Origin: Chaetoderma sp. LZ-2023a
Lineage: Eukaryota; Mollusca; Caudofoveata; Chaetodermatida; Chaetodermatidae
DNA length: 64,000 bases
Reading direction: 5' to 3'
Assembly: GCA_034401795.1 (NCBI GenBank)
Contig: CM067369.1
Location: forward strand, 92,606,741-92,670,740
Positions 53,287 to 63,599 of the stretch are shown here, piece after piece. The notes beneath the pieces were generated by a model that was not told where the DNA came from, did no database searches, and saw nothing but the letters and a program-made list of their open reading frames with translations. Position numbers and translations under genes: made by a program. Each line of letters opens with the position of its first letter. The first letter of the stretch is position 1.

Positions 53287-53639
53287 AAACTAAATTATAT
53301 ACGTTCTCTCACCCCCGCCTCCGCCCCACCCCACCCCACTTCCCTCTCAACAAAATCGTAATCAGAGTGCCGAGTCAAAAGGTATGTTTACGAATCGGTT
53401 GCACTGGCTGATTTGTTGGCAAAATTCGTCAGTTTCAGTTTCAGTTTCACGTTTATTACACTAACGAGGCTGCATATGAGGGTACATATTTGTAACAATT
53501 ATTATGGCGAGTAAAGTGACAAAATATACAGTGATTATCACGAGGTTAATAAATAAATAGTAATTACATTAATAACAGCGATAATAGACTTGGTGACTTA
53601 TTTTTTCTTGGCATATAAAAGGTATTTACAAATTTTGTG

Positions 53640-53900
53640 GAGAACTGGCCTGTTGCGTACTGGAAGAAGTCCTTTTGCTTTTTCTATCAGGTATTGGTTA
53701 GGTAGTAAGAAGGGATTTGTCTTTGTCGCTCAGTGCTAAATTTTGTGCAATGAAAAAGAAAGTGCAATTCGTCACCTATGCAATTACATGCATTACAGAT
53801 CAATCCCTTCCCATCTCTTGGTCTCGATGTCTAGTTGGTAATTTAATGTTCTGAAGTGGCACAGAATTATAGCGTCGTGATATGGCAATACAACATAATA
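53640..53900 (-). pseudogene. LINE copy 2 C-terminal zinc knuckle
   Basis: Minus-strand frame reading LPYHDAIILCHFRTLNYQLD, a stop, then CNACNCIGDELHFLFHC. Homologous to LCSECNCIEDEMHFLFSC of copy 1. Confidence 0.75.
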
Positions 53901-54065
53901 TTATTCAAATACCGAATCACTCATTATGTTATTGTAAAACGTTAATTGGCTTGAATTGGAAATTTCAGCTCTACATTTTTCATTGAATTGAGTTTGTAAA
54001 GCTATTCTTACCTGCCTAGTGATGTTAGTCTTATTTACGTTTTCTGCGTTAAAGGCTGTATCAAA

Positions 54066-54770
54066 TCATGTTATTGTTAGTATTTCTTTAACTTTTTCTA
54101 TCAATTTAAACTTGATATTCTTTGTCTCCGTATACTGTAGGCAGGTATAGTAAAGAATAGACGAAGGCTTTACATATCCAGCGTTCACGATGTCCGCCCA
54201 AAATCGAATTATATTGCGCTGTATTATAATATTTAATGGGTATTTACCTAACTCTGTATAGATCATAACATTCGGGGTACTCTTCTTCATTTGCAACATA
54301 ATTTTATAAAATAGTATTTGGCAAATTTCTACCAGTTTCGTGTTTTCAAAGCCCCAGATTTCGGACGCGTATAATATAACTGGTATAACCATAGACTCAA
54401 AAAGTGTGCTCTGTAAATCTATCGGGACATCGATCGCTTTAATGTTGTGAATTAGTGCGTACATTGCTTTAATTCCTTGAGCTAAGTTTCGTTTTCTACA
54501 AGAAAAAAAGTTACCATTATATTTGAAAAGCACACCCAAAAATAAATATTCATCTACAACTTCTATGCTATGTTCACCTATTTGAAATTTGGGTTGGTTA
54601 ATTTTCTTACGTTTTTCGAATATTACTATTTTAGTTTCTGAATGATTGATCTGCAACTTCCACTTTTCGCAATAGTCGTGGAATACATCTAACGCATTTT
54701 GTAGCGACCTGGGTGTTTCTGCCATTATCATAGTGTCATCAGCATAGAGAAGCGCAATAGGATATAAATA
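54066..54770 (-). pseudogene. LINE copy 2 reverse transcriptase end and thumb
   Basis: LLYADDTMIMAETPRSLQNA (active site just upstream of the first Met), KLQINHSETKIVIFEKRKK, IGEHSIEVVDEYLFLGV, VILYASEIWGFEN and STPNVMIYTELGKYPLNI. Retains sense codons at the two positions where copy 1 has stops. Confidence 0.88.
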
Positions 54771-54943
54771 AAGGTGTAAATTATCAACTAGTTCATTAAT
54801 TGTTGTCAGCCCTGATGTGTGGTGTTCTTCTAGGTAGCTTTCTAAAGAGAGAAACGGGGATAAACGTTCACCTTGTCTAACGCCTATCCTACACGGGAAT
54901 GTGTCTGACTTATTTGAGTTATGAAAAAAAAAGATGTAATAGA

Positions 54944-55412
54944 CTAATAATACATATTAAAAATAATTTTAAAGCATTTTCCTGTAACTCCGTTTTTTAT
55001 CATTTTTTCCCAGAGACCCTTTCTCCAAACAGTATCGAAAGCTTGTTTAAAATCCATAAAACAGCAGTATAACTTTTTCTTTTCGGCTGATAAGAGCTGC
55101 TGTATGAGATGCAGCGAAAATATATTGTCCGGCGTGGATCTACACTTTTTAAATCCGTTTTGCGAATCTGAAATGATTTCATATTTTTCAGCATATGCAT
55201 TCAAACGAGCATTAATATTTGTGATGAAAAGTTTCCCCATACAGCTTAAAAGTGTTATTGGTCGGTAATTTGCTGCGTCCGAGGGGTCTCCTTTTTTTCT
55301 TATATATTGGTATAATTTTTCCGATTAGCCATTTTTCCGGTACCCATCCGTTGTCAAATATTATATTAAATAATTGTGGATTTAATATATTCGGTACCGC
55401 ATGATTTATCAT
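54944..55412 (-). pseudogene. LINE copy 2 reverse transcriptase N-terminal palm (two frames)
   Basis: First frame: VPEKWLIGKIIPIYKKK. Second: MGKLFITNINARLNAYAEKY, SDSQNGFKKCRSTPDNIFSL and KLYCCFMDFKQAFDTVWRKG. A frameshift sits at about 55240-55290. It stops at 54944 in a run of A, and the GVRQGE region follows in another frame. Confidence 0.85.
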
Positions 55413-55667
55413 TTCCTAATTTATATACTGCGTGCAGTATTTCCTCATTTGTTATTGGGACGTCCACATCCGGATTATCTGCTATATTTGTTATAGGATC
55501 GTCATCCATTTTACCTTTTTAAAATGCTCAAAAAGTGAATGTAAATCGATATTTCCGTTGCCACTAGTGTCTCTCTTTTTGTTATTGATTATTTTCCAAT
55601 ATGCCTTACTGTTTGTTCGCTTAAGATTACGGAGCTTAGAATGGAGTTGAGTACGCGCATTTTCTGA

Positions 55668-55833
55668 TTACTTTATAATGGAAATTTTATGGTCTTTACT
55701 TGCCTTTTTCAATAGTTGGTGATTAGTTGCTGTTTTATTTACGTTGTATTGCTTCTTTTTCCTATGATATATTTTTCTTTTCTCAGCACATTCCTTTCCA
55801 AACCAGGCTTTGTTATTTACCCACCGCTTACCT

Positions 55834-55866
<33 letters not shown>

Positions 55867-55871
55867 TCCAA
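55668..55871 (-). pseudogene. LINE copy 2 linker
   Basis: WVNNKAWFGKECAEKRKIYH matches the copy 1 linker. The preceding Tyr-Ile repeat is from a (TA)n tract that disrupts the frame. Confidence 0.75.
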
Positions 55872-56034
55872 AGGTTTGCGCAGCGTTATTAATAAAACAT
55901 TTCCCCTATCACGTCTCCAGCTGAGTTTAACGTGTCCAAGTTTTCGGACTTCTTTGCCTGATTTAATTTTTGTAATATGTTATTTACCGCTGCTTGGTCT
56001 AGGCTGTTAGTAAATTGCTGTTTTTACTAGGTTA

Positions 56035-57065
56035 TCACCGTATCCAGCGCAATGGATGGTGTAAATCTGATATCATCGGATCCAAAGGCCTCACATCAAA
56101 TGCTTGTAAGATTTTAATGAATTGTCCGCTGTTATGTGTAGTTGTTGCCTTACCCGTGAAACAATCTACACCGGCCCTCCCGTTTAATATGTAGATGTTC
56201 GTATTTTTACAGAGTTGGAGCAGATTCGCACCATTTGGATTTTTTCGTCCTATCATTGGCTATATCGTTCTTTTGGGAGACCTACTTCAGTCAATAATTG
56301 AAGATCAGATTCGGTTGTATCATCTACATGAAAATTTTGCAACAAAAATTCGTCGAATCTTTCAAAATCACTGTCAGTCCCCGTCTTTGCATTAAAATCA
56401 CCTAAAAGACATAGCGATTCAAAAGGTCGTTTCAATATATTTAGGTCATTTTCTAATTTTTCGAATGCTTCGTTTGAGTGATATCTCGATGATTCGGGTG
56501 GTATATAAACTGCTCCTAATAGTATTGGTTTGCCGCTCTTTATTGTATCTTTTTTTATTTCAATCCATAGAACGAAGTCATTATCGGTGTGTACTTCATT
56601 TATATATTTTTTCAAGTTGTTCTTAATAAGGGTACTAAGTCCACACGACCCTGTGATTCCTTTCCTGTTATGGTTAATAAGTGCATAATCTGAGATTGAA
56701 ACGTCATCATAGTCATTGAGCTTAGTTTCACATAGACAGATTATATCATAGTTATTTACAAATATATACAGTTCTGGGGTGTTTACTTTAGAATTCAGGC
56801 CATGTATGTTTAAGATACCGATATGCAGCAAGCCAGTTCGTGACCTAATGTCGTTTGTGCCACCGCCACCCCCTCCATCGCCGGCACCACCGCCGCCCTC
56901 GTCGTCGTCATTGTTATAGTTATTGCTGTTGTCGTTGTCCTCGTTATCGTTATCGTTGCCGTTGTCGTCGTCGTAGTTGTCGTCATTGTTGTTACCATCG
57001 TTGTTGGTGGTGCTGGTGGTTGTTATGTAGTCATCGTTATCGAGATTGGTAGCACTATGTCTCAT
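56035..57065 (-). pseudogene. LINE copy 2 endonuclease (ORF2 start)
   Basis: Starts at ATG 57065-57063, overlapping the stop of the upstream ORF. An Asp/Asn/Gly-rich leader (~75 residues) precedes HIGILNIHGLNSK, IICLCETKL, NDFVLWIEIKKD, VYIPPESSRY and LCLLGDFNAKTG. A frameshift near 56255 leads to LLQLCKNTNIYILNGRAG and LDPMISDLH, though the VLDYLI motif is damaged. Confidence 0.85.
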
Positions 57066-57164
57066 TACTGCGAATGCAACGGTATCGCTTGAAAGGGAAA
57101 CTGAAGCACAGGCATTTGCATCTGTCGTAGTGGACGTACCAGTGGCGCAGTAAGAATGTGAGCA

Positions 57165-57171
57165 GTTGTAG

Positions 57172-57262
<91 letters not shown>
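57165..57262. repeat. (TAG)n microsatellite in the LINE leader
   Basis: About 30 TAG/AGT triplets followed by mixed AGC-type triplets to 57430. Confidence 0.9.
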
Positions 57263-57264
<2 letters not shown>

Positions 57265-57639
57265 CAGTGGCAATGGCAGCAAACGTAGCAGTGGGAACAG
57301 TTGCTGTAGTAGCAGTGGTAGCAGCAACATGAGCAGCAGTAGCAGCAGCAGCAGCAGCAGTAGCACTAGCAGTGGTAATGGCGGCAGTAACAGTAGCAGC
57401 AGCAGAAGCAGTAGTAGAAGCAGCAGCGGTGGTCAGCGACATGTACGTATTTTCTTTGGTCTTGCTATTAGATTTGATAGACGTTATGTGATATTGCCTA
57501 TATGTATTAGGTGAGCTACAGTAGTGCTGGCAGTCATTACTCTCATAGCCACTGTCAGTCATTTCACCATGACGATTACGATGATGGCGACAACAACAAT
57601 AAAGGTGGTGGTGATGGCAACGATGGTGACGTCGATGAT

Positions 57640-57644
57640 GACCG

Positions 57645-57705
<61 letters not shown>

Positions 57706-58030
57706 CATCATCATCATCATCATCATCACTGCCGCCACCACCGCCAGCAGCGCCATCACCATCACTGCCATTGTCATCGCCAAAATTACAAACATTGTTA
57801 CTGGCACTAGTAACAGGTATAGGAACTCTAGCAGCAGCATCATTAGTCGCAGAAGCGTCGGCAGCAAATACAGAAGCATCAGGGTTGGCAGTAGCAGCTG
57901 TGGCAGTAGCAATACCAGTAGCAGCATCAGCAGCAGCAGCAGCAGCAGAAGTAGTGAAAGCAGCAGCAGCAGTAGCAGAAGTAGCGATAGCAGCAGCAGT
58001 AGTAGCAGCAGTAGTAAAAGTATAAGTAGT
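57640..58030. repeat. (ATT)n(ATC)n and (GCA)n-rich compound tract
   Basis: (ATT)n at 57646-57704, (ATC)n to 57728, then Gly/Asp-encoding triplets and AGCAGC-rich triplets to 58030. Confidence 0.85.
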
Positions 58031-58438
58031 AGTAACATCAGCATGTGTGACGGTGTTGTCAGGTAGACAGTAAGAAGACAAGTTAACTTTATCCGTGTCA
58101 GAGTTAATGCGCAAATTCACTACAATCCAAAACACTGTTGTATGCAGCAAATGTAAGACAACAATTGCCAACCAAACGGGTGCGAAATCGGCTAGTGGAA
58201 GCGAGGTCTTGGTCTCTCTTGTGTCAACCCAACCCTATAATGGTCATGCGCCTGAGAAACCGGTATCTGCAATGGTCTTACGGGACGACGATTCGCACGC
58301 ATGGAGGGGGCTATTTTCTGGAAGCTTGTAACTGGCATGACAGGTAAGGTAACCGAACCGGCCATTCCAGTGGAGGGCTTTCGGAACTGATCTCTTTACG
58401 TGTAAATATAAGCAGGCTCAGCACAAATTCCCAAATTC

Positions 58439-58439
<1 letters not shown>

Positions 58440-58489
<50 letters not shown>

Positions 58490-58490
58490 T
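58440..58490. repeat. (ATA)n microsatellite
   Basis: About 16 AAT/ATA triplets. Confidence 0.9.
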
Positions 58491-59517
58491 ATACAATAAT
58501 CTTATGTAGGCCTAACCACCATTTAGACAAGTAAAATATTGTACTTCTGTTTCCCCTTGTGCCACGTTCTGGCTTGGGTGTAAATAAAGAAATGAATTTT
58601 TCTCCGGAAAAAAGTTCGAACAAGGACGAGAGCACGTGGTTTGCCATTTTCGGACATAGGGCGCAAGCGCGCGATTTGTCTGTTCCAATGTTTACATATG
58701 TGAGAATGCAGAAATGCATATAAATCATCAATTTAAACTATAACTTGTCAGTTAATATTATTATAGGCCTAATTCTATGTAAATAAATCATATATGGCTA
58801 TTCAGACTAATTGAGTCGATTGAATAGGGTGGAAATTGCACTATATAAAACTAAAATTGGTAACAGATTAATTATTTCATGAATATCGATAATTCAACCA
58901 AAAAATCCGGATATTTGATAGGATGTCCGGAAATTCGGAGGCCTGTTGAAAAAATCCGAATTTTTCGGATAGGGCTTAAATCCGGAGAGATGGTCGGCCA
59001 GATGTGAGTAAACAATATACCGGTATGTATTTACTTTGTATTAACCTGTAGTTAACGCCATGTACGTAATTTATCATTTACACACTAAATATGTATTACG
59101 GGGATCACTTTGTCTTCAGCGTTAGCCATGTACGGACTACTAATTGCAAAACGTAGGGGAAACTTTCAGTATGGTAAATATGGATGAGGGAACAATCTTG
59201 CGCCTGGTGGAATGATCTCGTAAAAAACCATTGTAACTGGATCACACGGTTGCCATTACTGTCTACTGGTTAGCTTATTCTACACAATACCGCTCTGTGG
59301 CCAATCCGTTTCGAGTCGGACAGCCACTGCAGAGAAGTGTACCCATGTTATTTGTAACACTACGCTCGATTATAGGCTGGCGTGATATGCCAAATTCCAG
59401 CCAGATGTTGACTCACAAAATGTGATTGATGTCTTTGTCGAGACCCCCCCCCACCCTTTCCCCTCCCCCGGGACTTCCTAACTGCGATGGTTCCATTGCC
59501 GGTACTCACATAACAAT
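58491..59517. other. No gene recognised
   Basis: Contains AATCCGGATATTTGATAGGA, TGTCCGGAAATTCGGAGG and TCCGAATTTTTCGGATAGGG (58903-58985), a small cluster of TCCGGA/TTCGGA motifs. No coding domain. Confidence 0.4.
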
Positions 59518-60140
59518 GTGCTTTTCCAGTTTTAGCTATGCCCCGCCCATCTCTAGCTAAACTCCACCCACACCTCGCTCCTTTTTTGGGGATCGATCGA
59601 TCCATGACTATCAATTTCTAGAAAACTATACAGGTAACCTGTTGAATATTTGGAAACTAATTTGATTGGCCTATGGCAGCAACAGCGCCCAGTCAAATCA
59701 GTTTCCAAATATTCAACAACATGTATATTAAACCTTTAATGACTAAATTTGTTCAAACATTTTAGATATATACTTATTGAATGTTCATTTGCAGGCCAAG
59801 AGAAGGCTATTTTTGAAAATGTACCAGTGAAATGACTGGCTCGGTTATCGAGCCAGTCATTCCAGTGGTAAATTTTCAAAAACAGTCTTCACTTGGCCTC
59901 CAAATGAACATTCCTCAAGACCCCAACAGAGGCCGGTTTCGGCCGGCTTCATCGTGAAAGAGTTAAATAGTAAAGACATACAATTCGTCCAACAACGCTT
60001 AGTCCGTCATCAATTATGCGCTCTTGACGAACATATCTACGTCATCAATGACGTCATTAATTACGACGTCATCCTACACGTCACGTAGTTGATTCTGACG
60101 TCACGTGTCGTCATATGATGAATACGCCATAGAAAGGTCT
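59518..60140 (+). mobile_element. Family A element split by a nested family B element
   Basis: Left module and hairpin at 59518-59731, right module at 59963-60140. The hairpin carries a matched change: TATTTGGAAACT / AGTTTCCAAATA where most copies have TATTTTGAAACT / AGTTTCAAAATA. Removing the insert restores TATATTAAATAGTAAAG, the family consensus. Confidence 0.9.
59732..59962. mobile_element. Family B MITE, copy B12, inserted at TTAA inside family A
   Basis: TTAA at 59728-59731 and 59963-59966. Complete palindrome with GACTGGCTCGGTTATCGAGCC-type centre. Ends ACCTTTAATGAC and GTGAAAGAG. Confidence 0.9.
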
Positions 60141-60629
60141 ATTGTTCTTACTGATACAGCCTATCCACTGCAGACCATCAGTTTGCGTATGTATGTAAAC
60201 TATAAATCTGTTCACATGACATAATTTACGTAAAGTTACTCGTGAGCAAATACACTTTACATTAGCTCCCGAGCTCATGTAAATATACCTTTACTCGTGA
60301 TAATTTACTCCACACGTATATCCATCCTTAGTTCAGTTCAGTCTATTTCTCCCAGATTTTGCGTACAGTATGTGCGTACAGTATTTAGATTCACATATCA
60401 CGCTAGTCGTCTGCGAGTATACACGTTGTTACGAATATTATAATAGCAATTATAGCAGTAGTGAATATCATTACCGCATACGTAAACCTGTTCACATGAC
60501 AAGTATGTGTGTACTTTCCCTAAGTGAAGTTGGTTGTGTGTGCATAGATACTCACATGAGTAATATGTCTACACCTACTTATTTATGTAGACCTAAGAGG
60601 CCAAATGCCGATATAATGGAGGTGCTTAA
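60141..60629. other. No gene recognised
   Basis: Contains alternating CTGTTCACATGACA, TTTACTCGTGA and TTTACGTAAA-like short repeats (60205-60310). The frame at 60370-60720 runs into family B copy B13 and is not a gene. Confidence 0.45.
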
Positions 60630-60786
60630 CACTTTAACACTAATATTAGCCAAAAACGGCTTCTGCAATGGTCTTGAGATATGTCCATTAGTAGACCAAG
60701 AGACACTTTTTCAAAAATAATCTCTTGGTCTGTAAATGAACATTTTCTTTGAGAAAATTAAAATTCTCTTGAAAAAAATGTAAGGG
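60630..60786. mobile_element. Family B MITE, copy B13 (stem deleted)
   Basis: TTAA at 60626-60629 and 60787-60790. CACTTTAACAC and TGTAAGGG ends; GACCAAGAGACAC and TCTCTTGGTCTG arms remain, with the central palindrome missing. Confidence 0.75.
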
Positions 60787-60835
60787 TTAAAAGGTTAAGT
60801 CGTCATATCCTGTTAATTATGCCGCTGTAACGTGG

Positions 60836-61230
60836 CAATATCGAATTTGCGCCGTTGGTCAACGACGCAGGGACCAATATCAAATTTGATATCGGCGCGC
60901 CCGTTAGCCAATGGGTATGCCGATATCAAATTCGATATTGGTACCCTGCGCCATTGGCTAACGGGCGCGCCGATATCAAATTCGATATTGGTCCCCGCGC
61001 CGATATCAAATTCGATATTGATCCCCTGCGCTGTTGGCCAACAGGCGCGCCGATATCAAATTCAATATTGGTCCCCGAGCCGATATCAAATTCGATATTG
61101 GTCCCCCTGCGCCGTTGGCTAACGGGCGCGTCGATATCAAATTCGTTATAGGGCTTGCGCCGTTGACCAAATTTGATATTGGTTCAGGCTGCGCCATTGG
61201 CCAACAGCGCTATTTCGATATTGGCGCGTT
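60836..61230. repeat. Satellite of two alternating palindromes
   Basis: Nine or so occurrences of GATATCAAATTCGATATT (an imperfect palindrome), alternating with GCGCCGTTGGCTAACGGGCGC-like hairpins (given as GCGCCGTTGGC and TAACGGGCGC). Spacing is 30-75 bp, with units in both orientations. Frames across it are repeat translations. Confidence 0.85.
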
Positions 61231-61319
61231 ACATTGAGATAATAATTGAGATGTCAACATAATACAACAGTTATGTCGATTTAATGCATGTGAGACGTTG
61301 ACATGTAAGAGCAATTAGG

Positions 61320-62161
61320 CCTACTCACTTCTGACGTCGACATTTTTTTCGTTCTCGCGAAAACTAGGTCATCCAAGTTGGCCGCCAACCAATTTGGCCA
61401 ATCATGTTCTCTTGCATAAACTGTGTCCAGGTACTGCTCTACATGATGTTTCGTGAATTTCGAATCGATCCACTCCCCCCCCCCCCCCCCAGTGGCTTTG
61501 AAGATGTTTAAGAACATTGCTAAGAATCGGCCGGCCAAAACCCACGATGGTCACCGGTCAAATTGGTCTATTGGCTTTGTTTGAACAAACTTGGATCTCT
61601 ATGCTCTAAGAATGCTTTCTGCCAACTATAATTGAAATCGACCGACTGACCCAGTGGTTCTCGAAAATACATCTTATATTTCCTATTGCTTTAGTATGGG
61701 AGTCTTTGGCGGGGGAATATCCAAGATGCCCGCCAAACTGTTTATCCGAGAGTTTCTAAATTGGCAAATTTGAAATCAGTATATTCAAAAACCTATATAA
61801 AACCAATTTCACCTTCAAAATCCATCAAATAAAAAAATCCAATATGGCCGCCGAACATGCTATATTTTGATTGATCCACGCCGGCCATGTTTTTTCGGAC
61901 GTGCCAACTTCACGTACTCATCATTTAATGATCCTTAATACCTAATCATATCTCCCAAATTTCGGTCCGATCCATTCAGCGGTTCCGGATTAGTCGCTTT
62001 TCGTGAAAGTTAGGTCATCCAAGACGGTCAGCGAAGCATTTGGCCAATCAAGTTCCCTTCAAGAAACCCGGTTCAGCCGTTACCCAGGATGATGATTTGA
62101 ATCGTTCCCAAACACTGTCTCGGAGATATTTAAAGACGTTTCTAAAGACTGGTCAAAATTC
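61320..62161. repeat. Family C repeat block
   Basis: Units with AAGTTGGCCGCCAA, AAGATGCCCGCCAAA, ATATGGCCGCCGAAC, AAACTAGGTCATCC and TTGAACAAACTTGGATCTC; similar to 27.6-28.1 kb. A poly-C run lies at about 61477-61490. Confidence 0.75.
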
Positions 62162-62465
62162 ACTATCTAAGCTCCAGCCACACGTTATCCGTGTTAGGAT
62201 CGATCGATCTCTGAACACCCTGACCATCAATTTCCAGAAAATTATACAGCTCAGCTGTTGAATATTTTAAAACCAATTTGATCGGTCGCTGTTGTTGCCA
62301 CAGGCAGCAACAGCGCCCGGTAAAATTAGTTTCAAAATATTCAACATAGGGTTTATATCGAGTCATTCGTGACATCATGATTATGACGTCATCCTACACG
62401 TCACGTAGTTGATTATGACGTCACTCACGTCATATGATTGAGCGAGGAAATGGATTCATGAATTG
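62162..62465 (+). mobile_element. Family A element, right part complete
   Basis: GGATCGATCGATC, a hairpin from GTTGAATATTTTAAAACC to TTTCAAAATATTCAAC with GTCGCTGTTGTTGCC / GGCAGCAACAGCG, a shortened right module with TGACGTCA and CACGTCACG, and end AATGGATTCATGAATTG. The left end is fused to family C sequence. Confidence 0.8.
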
Positions 62466-62986
62466 ACCGATCAACTTCGTTTGAACAAACATAGCTAATT
62501 TCGGCTTCAAAAGCCAGGCCAGGTCAGTTAATAATGTATGGATACCTCTTATTTAGGTTTATTAATATGCTCATTCGGTCTGATACCTGAAATAACTGTG
62601 AGGAAATTAAATTAAATTCTTTTATTATTGTTGGATTAACTAAAAAAACTATTAATATTAATTGGATACCAAGTAAATTACACATAAATGTTATAGTTTT
62701 AAATCCTAATAATCTATTCTGCTTGATAGCCGATAAAAAACACTTAGATTTTTTAGGTTTTTTAAATTATCTATTTATGTAGTAGGTCCTAAATATGATT
62801 AATTAGTTTTGTCACTGTGGGTAAACAAGACAATAATTAATATACCCGCATTGCCGATACTTTCAAGATTGCCATCAAGTTCTTGTGTCCTAATAAAGTG
62901 TGGAACTTATGCGCAAGTGTGTGCATCGGTTATTGTCAGATTTTGGAGATGTCGGCGATAGTTGGACCTATAGCAGATAAGATTCC
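62466..62986. other. No gene recognised
   Basis: AT-rich; no recognisable features. Confidence 0.4.
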
Positions 62987-63179
62987 GATAGATAGATAGA
63001 TAGATAGCTAGATAGCTAGATAGATAGATAGTTTATTCCAAAAATCCAACATATGGACACGGCAATACAAGTACAATCGTATAAATAAACAAGATATATG
63101 AAACAACTATAGGTCCTGCACAAAGCAATAGGCAAATCGCGTCCACAACCGGATTAACTACTGCAAAAGATTGATCCAT

Positions 63180-63572
63180 ATCAAGTTATGCGCCGGACAT
63201 TTGCAGCCCCGCCCACGTTCTGAGCGTGTTTGGATCGATTTATGTACTTTGAACCTTGAGGTCACAGGATCCCCTTTTTCAAGGTGACTATACAGATAGG
63301 TTGCTGAATATTTGGAAACTAACCAGACCGAGCGCCATTGCAGTCTACGAGTGCACCAACACCCAGCCGAACTAGCCTCAAAATGCCAACAGAATGTTCA
63401 TTAGATAGTAATTAACCATTCAAAGGATCTGTAAACTTGACGGGCTTTTAAATGATTTTGGTTGAGTTAAATTTGTCATTCGTTAGGTAGTTTGATTGTG
63501 ACATCAGCCTACAAATGGCGTAATTGATTATGATGTCATATACCTGAGTGACCGATCGGATCTCACCATTAG
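63180..63572 (+). mobile_element. Old family A element in the LINE 3' UTR
   Basis: Recognisable but eroded: CAGCCCCGCCCACG, TTTGGATCGATTTATG, ATTTGGAAACTAAC, TCATTAGATAGTAA and TTGATTATGATGTCATATAC. The hairpin is largely unpaired. Confidence 0.65.
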
Positions 63573-63599
63573 AGTTATTTATGAGCAACTGTTATATTA

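Larger units (their letters stand above)
51566..53400 (+). mobile_element. 5'-truncated LINE copy 3, plus strand
   Basis: Begins inside the reverse transcriptase (SDPDNYRGITLVSCFCKMF) and runs to the C-terminal zinc knuckle, with frameshifts and stops at about 51745, 52283 and 52826. The endonuclease is absent, as expected from incomplete reverse transcription. It meets LINE copy 2 tail to tail at about 53.4 kb. Confidence 0.88.
53428..58171 (-). mobile_element. LINE copy 2, minus strand, with repeat-rich leader and hexamer tail
   Basis: The 3' end is at AATAAA (53452-53457 on the minus strand), followed by a short (TGAAAC)n tail (53428-53449). Going 5': zinc knuckle (~53800), thumb and palm (54066-55412), linker (55668-55871), endonuclease (56035-57000) and a long trinucleotide-repeat leader (57065-58171). 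Broken by frameshifts and a (TA)n expansion at about 55837. Same family as copy 1 by closely matching motifs. Confidence 0.9.
57065..58171 (-). pseudogene. Repeat-encoded ORF upstream of LINE copy 2 ORF2
   Basis: 368 codons, mostly Ala, Thr, Asn, Asp and His runs from trinucleotide tracts. The only complex segment is MTDSGYESNDCQHYCSSPNT and YRQYHITSIKSNSKTKEN (around 57440-57560). The stop TAA overlaps the ORF2 start as TAATG. Whether it is a real ORF1 or a chance open tract is uncertain. LINE copy 1 has a similar Ala/Thr/Asn leader. Confidence 0.4.

Noticed and set aside
56810-57065. Asp/Asn/Gly-rich leader as a host low-complexity protein
   Set aside because: In frame with the LINE endonuclease and produced by trinucleotide tracts.
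60836-61230. CRISPR-like array of short palindromic repeats
   Set aside because: Spacing is irregular, the spacers are themselves repetitive, and there are no cas genes.
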